A stretch of DNA of 64,000 nucleotides from contig DXIW01000013.1 in the NCBI GenBank assembly GCA_019112625.1, positions 1-64,000 of the forward strand, written 5' to 3'. Each line of letters begins with the position of its first letter. Position 1 is the first letter of the stretch. Made by a program: the position numbers and the translations under genes. This DNA comes from Candidatus Acutalibacter stercorigallinarum. Lineage in GTDB: Bacteria > Bacillota > Clostridia > Oscillospirales > Acutalibacteraceae. The notes beneath the pieces were generated by a model that had not been told where the DNA came from, made no database searches, and saw nothing but the letters and a program-made list of their open reading frames with translations. This document shows, piece by piece, positions 61,205 through 64,000 of this stretch.

Positions 61205-61663
61205 ATGAGCGATTCTATGGTCATCAGCACGGTAGACGACATCACCCTGGTCACCCTGGCTGGGTTCCCCGCCAAGGTGGAGACCTTGGCGAAGCTGTTC
61301 GACGCCATTTCCAAGTACCACATCAACATCGACATGATCTCCATGGCGCCCACCCAGAGCGCCTACACCGGCCTGTCCTTTACCATCGCGGACAGCGACC
61401 TCATCGACATCCTCTCCTTTACCTCGGCCCTGAAGAAGGAGAAGGACCTGGACGTGATTGTGAGCAGCGTGAACCACAAGATCTCGGTGCGGGACCCGGC
61501 CATGAAAAACACCCCCGGCATCGCCGCAAGGGTGTTTGGCGCCATCGCCCAGACCGACGCGGACATCCGGCTCATCACCACCTCGGATATTGAGATCTCC
61601 CTTGTCGTCACGGCGGCGGATTTTGACAGCGTACTGGAGGCCATCCAGGCCGCCAAGGGCTGA
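61205..61663 (+). CDS. Stand-alone tandem ACT-domain protein (aspartate-kinase regulatory-like)
   Basis: A 152-residue protein made of two ACT domains (about residues 12-75 and 90-150). VTLAGFPAKVETLAKLFDAI and NTPGIAARVFGAIAQTDADI followed by ITTSDIEISLVV match the C-terminal regulatory part of aspartate kinase, but no kinase domain is encoded upstream. Being last in a lysine-controlled operon, it may bind lysine and regulate a separate aspartokinase, like a beta subunit. GGAAAGGAG precedes ATG 61205. Confidence 0.85.
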   Translation: MSDSMVISTVDDITLVTLAGFPAKVETLAKLFDAISKYHINIDMISMAPTQSAYTGLSFTIADSDLIDILSFTSALKKEKDLDVIVSSVNHKISVRDPAMKNTPGIAARVFGAIAQTDADIRLITTSDIEISLVVTAADFDSVLEAIQAAKG

Positions 61664-61687
61664 ACGGACGAATCAAATAAGAAACAG

Positions 61688-61727
61688 CAGCTCCCGGTTG
61701 GAACGCCCAGCCGGGAGCTGTTCTATT
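61688..61727. terminator. Terminator between lysine operon and YfhO-like gene
   Basis: CAGCTCCCGG / CCGGGAGCTG, 13-base loop, then TTCTATTTT; convergent genes flank it. Confidence 0.88.
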
Positions 61728-64000
61728 TTAGAGATGGAGCAGGAGCCACGCCCCCATCGGGAAAAGGTAGAGCAGGGTGATCTCCGCTGTGAACAGGGCC
61801 AAGAGCAGGGACGGCGCGGCCCGGCACCAGTGCCGCCGGAGGGACTCCCCCGCCCGGGTGCGGGAGAAAAACCGCCAGCCAAGGCACAGGGCCGCCCCGG
61901 CCGCGGTGAGGGCCAGGCCCAATCGCAGCCCTTGGGGCACCAGGGTCACCTCCACCTGGTGCTGGCCCAGGGCGAGGGGGATTTCCAGGAAGCAGCCCAG
62001 CACGGTGCGGGCGGGGACCTCCTCCCCGTCTACGGTGACGCGCAGGCCCGGGTCACCGGGCAGGGAGAGGAACAGGGACTGCCCCTCCCCCGCCTGGACG
62101 GTGCCGGTTATCCGGCCCTGGGAAAAGCCCAGGGAGGTGTCGTCTAAAGCTGCCCGGAACCGGTGGAGGCGCGCCTGGGGCAGGCCGCAGACCCCGAAGG
62201 AGGAGAGCCGGACGGGCTTGCGCACCTCCACTTCTACGGTGACGGTCTGGTGGGAGAAATCGCCCAGCTTTAGGATGCCGTTCTGGCTCTGGGTGGGGTA
62301 GCTGTCCGCGACCACCCTGCCGTTGACTGTCACCTGGAAGGCGTCGTTGATATCCTCCTTCAGGCGGACGGTGTTGTCCCGAAAGGCGTCGAAATAGAGG
62401 ATCTCCCTCTCCCCTACCTGGATATGGTAGGTAAGGCGGGCGCTGTCACTCACCGGGGTGAGGGTGAGGACGCCGTCGGTTTCCTCCCAGGTGAGGCCGT
62501 GGAGCTGGCTGGGCTGGCAGCGGCGGAAGGCGCCGGTCCCCTCCCCGGTGAGGCTGCGGTACACCGCGTCCTGGAGGGCGAAGCGGTCGCGCTGCTCCAG
62601 GGTCTCCGGCAGGGAGCCGGTCTGCACCAGATAGCCCAGGTTTCCGCTGCCGGTGGGGGTCCAGCGCAAATCGGAGGAGAGCACGTACTTGTTGGAGAGG
62701 AGGGTGTCGCTGAGGGCGGTGCCGCCGCTGGAGGAGGTCTCCATCCAGTAGGAACTGTACCCCAGCTGCTTGACGGTGTGGAGGTAGCTGTCGCCGGTGA
62801 AGGAGGTGTAGTGGTCCAGGGTGGGGTAGCCCAGGGCCCCCAGGAGATTCACATCGCAGAATTTGTGGGAGGTCTTGACCCGGTAGAGGCCCTCGTCGGG
62901 GATGGCCGGGGCGGCGAGGAGGGATTGCTCCCCCTGGGGCACCCGGGCGGGAGGGCCCAGGAACAGCGCTGCTTGGAAAGCACTCTGCACCAGGCAGGCC
63001 AGCAGCAGGGCCCCGGTGAGGGCCCGTCCCCCTAATCGGCGGCGCTTGCGCAGCAGGAGGGCGCTGCCGATGGCACCGGCGGCGGGCAGGGCCACGGCGC
63101 ACAGGGCGGCGAAGCTGGGGCCGTCCATCCACAGGGAGGAGGTGTAGGCGTCAATGGCCTCCAGGCGGAAGAGGAGGAGCCAGGCCCCTCCCCCTGCCGC
63201 CAGCAGGAGGAAGGCCCCGGGCAGCAGGGGCCAGGGGGATTGCAGGCGGCGGGGCGCGGGGGCGTTTTCCAGGCTGGCCAGCGCATCCGCCCCATACCAC
63301 AGGGCCAGGAACAGGGGGATGTACCCGTAGCGGGCGGGGAAGGCCTGGTAGCTCCCCGTGTGCCACAGGGAGTTGACGGGCTCCACCACCAGGGGCAGGG
63401 CTGTGAGCAGGAGGGACAGGAGCAGGGCGCGCCGCTTGGGCGTCGCCGGGAAGGCGTGCCACAGGAGGGGCAAACACACCGCCCCGGCGGTGCACAGGAG
63501 CATGGGCAGGGTGGTGAGGCAGGAGGTGAAAAATCCCCCGGTGCGCAGGTGGTCCAGGAGGGTCTTTTCCATGCGGGCGGAGCGGAGGCACTGGAGCAGA
63601 CTGGGCAGCCACACCACTGCGGTGAGGAGCAGGGAGACGATGGCGCAGGCCCCCAGCTTCCCGGCGGCGGGGGCGCGCTCCCCTTTGGGGAGGCAGAAGA
63701 ACAGGAACAGCCCGCCGCAGAGCACCAGGGCCAGCAGGAGCATGTAACTGAGGTAGTAATTCACCACCAGGGCGGCGGACAGGGCCAACAGGAACAGGCG
63801 GTACCGGCCCCGGTACACCAGCTGGGAGAAGCCGCGCATCACCAGGGGGAACAGGCAGAGCATGTCCAGCCACACCAGATTTTGGTAGTAGAGGAGCCCG
63901 TACCCGCACAGGCCGTAGGAGAGGCCGAAAAACAGGTGCTTCCCCCGGCCCAGGGAGGGGTACTCCCGCTGGAAAAACCAGGCCCCGCTGGCCGCGGCCA
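61728..64000 (-). CDS. YfhO-like large membrane protein, 5' end missing
   Basis: The frame stays open to the right edge, so 757 residues are visible and the N-terminus is missing. The visible part has many membrane segments (to about 280 residues before the middle), then a large extracytoplasmic region (YRVKTSHKFCDVNLLGALGYPT, GTALSDTLLSNKYVLSS) and a final membrane segment near the C-terminus. This layout and motifs fit YfhO-type proteins, related to GT-C glycosyltransferases; in B. subtilis YfhO is needed for lipoteichoic acid glycosylation. The donor and acceptor here are unknown. Confidence 0.85.
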   Translation of the reverse strand, partial: AAASGAWFFQREYPSLGRGKHLFFGLSYGLCGYGLLYYQNLVWLDMLCLFPLVMRGFSQLVYRGRYRLFLLALSAALVVNYYLSYMLLLALVLCGGLFLFFCLPKGERAPAAGKLGACAIVSLLLTAVVWLPSLLQCLRSARMEKTLLDHLRTGGFFTSCLTTLPMLLCTAGAVCLPLLWHAFPATPKRRALLLSLLLTALPLVVEPVNSLWHTGSYQAFPARYGYIPLFLALWYGADALASLENAPAPRRLQSPWPLLPGAFLLLAAGGGAWLLLFRLEAIDAYTSSLWMDGPSFAALCAVALPAAGAIGSALLLRKRRRLGGRALTGALLLACLVQSAFQAALFLGPPARVPQGEQSLLAAPAIPDEGLYRVKTSHKFCDVNLLGALGYPTLDHYTSFTGDSYLHTVKQLGYSSYWMETSSSGGTALSDTLLSNKYVLSSDLRWTPTGSGNLGYLVQTGSLPETLEQRDRFALQDAVYRSLTGEGTGAFRRCQPSQLHGLTWEETDGVLTLTPVSDSARLTYHIQVGEREILYFDAFRDNTVRLKEDINDAFQVTVNGRVVADSYPTQSQNGILKLGDFSHQTVTVEVEVRKPVRLSSFGVCGLPQARLHRFRAALDDTSLGFSQGRITGTVQAGEGQSLFLSLPGDPGLRVTVDGEEVPARTVLGCFLEIPLALGQHQVEVTLVPQGLRLGLALTAAGAALCLGWRFFSRTRAGESLRRHWCRAAPSLLLALFTAEITLLYLFPMGAWLLLHL

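Overview
The window looks like chromosomal DNA from a GC-rich, spore-forming member of the Clostridia, most like the Oscillospirales. The grounds are high GC with Shine-Dalgarno starts (many GTG/TTG), sporulation genes (yunB, cwlD, spoIIM), and Firmicutes synteny: miaB-ricA-like-mutS-mutL-miaA, yggS-sepF-ylmH-divIVA-lspA-rluD, and spoIIM next to xerD. Consensus TTGACA/TATAAT promoters and T-tailed hairpin terminators are common. No CRISPR array, rRNA, transposase or phage module is visible.

Bases 1-10.4 kb differ in style from the rest: Arg codons are nearly all CGC, whereas the right part uses many CGG. This part holds the end of a GH25 lysozyme, then a catabolic locus: a sialate-lyase-like aldolase, an SDR dehydrogenase and a second DapA-family aldolase (minus strand), diverging from a third DapA-family aldolase and a complete Liv-type ABC importer (SBP, two permeases, two ATPases), ending with a GntR/FCD regulator. 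Each divergent promoter carries an identical 15-bp dyad at its start point. None of the three aldolases has the Arg of true dihydrodipicolinate synthase, so they probably cleave keto-acids. A transition zone (10.4-11.7 kb) has a frameshifted small Cys/His gene, an AT-rich membrane-protein gene with repeats, and two tRNA-Ser genes. The left part is therefore a genomic island or an assembly join.

From 11.7 to 32.7 kb, mostly plus strand, lie a CmpB-like membrane protein (minus), galE, maf, yunB, ligA, galK, a VOC protein, miaB, a RicA/YlbF protein with a Cys-rich tail, mutS, mutL, miaA, a HlyD-like adaptor, yggS, sepF, ylmH, divIVA, lspA, rluD and comEA. A decayed duplication sits between mutL and miaA. 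From 32.8 to 40.8 kb a minus-strand block runs ppx-ppk1-pfkA-sugar isomerase-pepT-Gfo/Idh, linking polyphosphate with sugar and peptide metabolism. Then come tRNA-Ser(GGA), asnS with a structured ribosome-binding site, tRNA-Gly and tRNA-Cys.

From 43 to 58 kb, mainly minus strand, lie xerC, radA, cwlD, an AAC(3)-family gene, a YesL-like protein, xerD, spoIIM, a TIGR04086 protein, yajC, tgt and queA, interrupted by a plus-strand methionine operon (metF, a separate MetH reactivation protein, metH). An AT-rich gap at 54.3-54.9 kb contains four DnaA-box-like sequences. The right end has a lysine-riboswitch-controlled asd-dapA-dapB-ACT operon and a YfhO-like membrane protein running off the edge.
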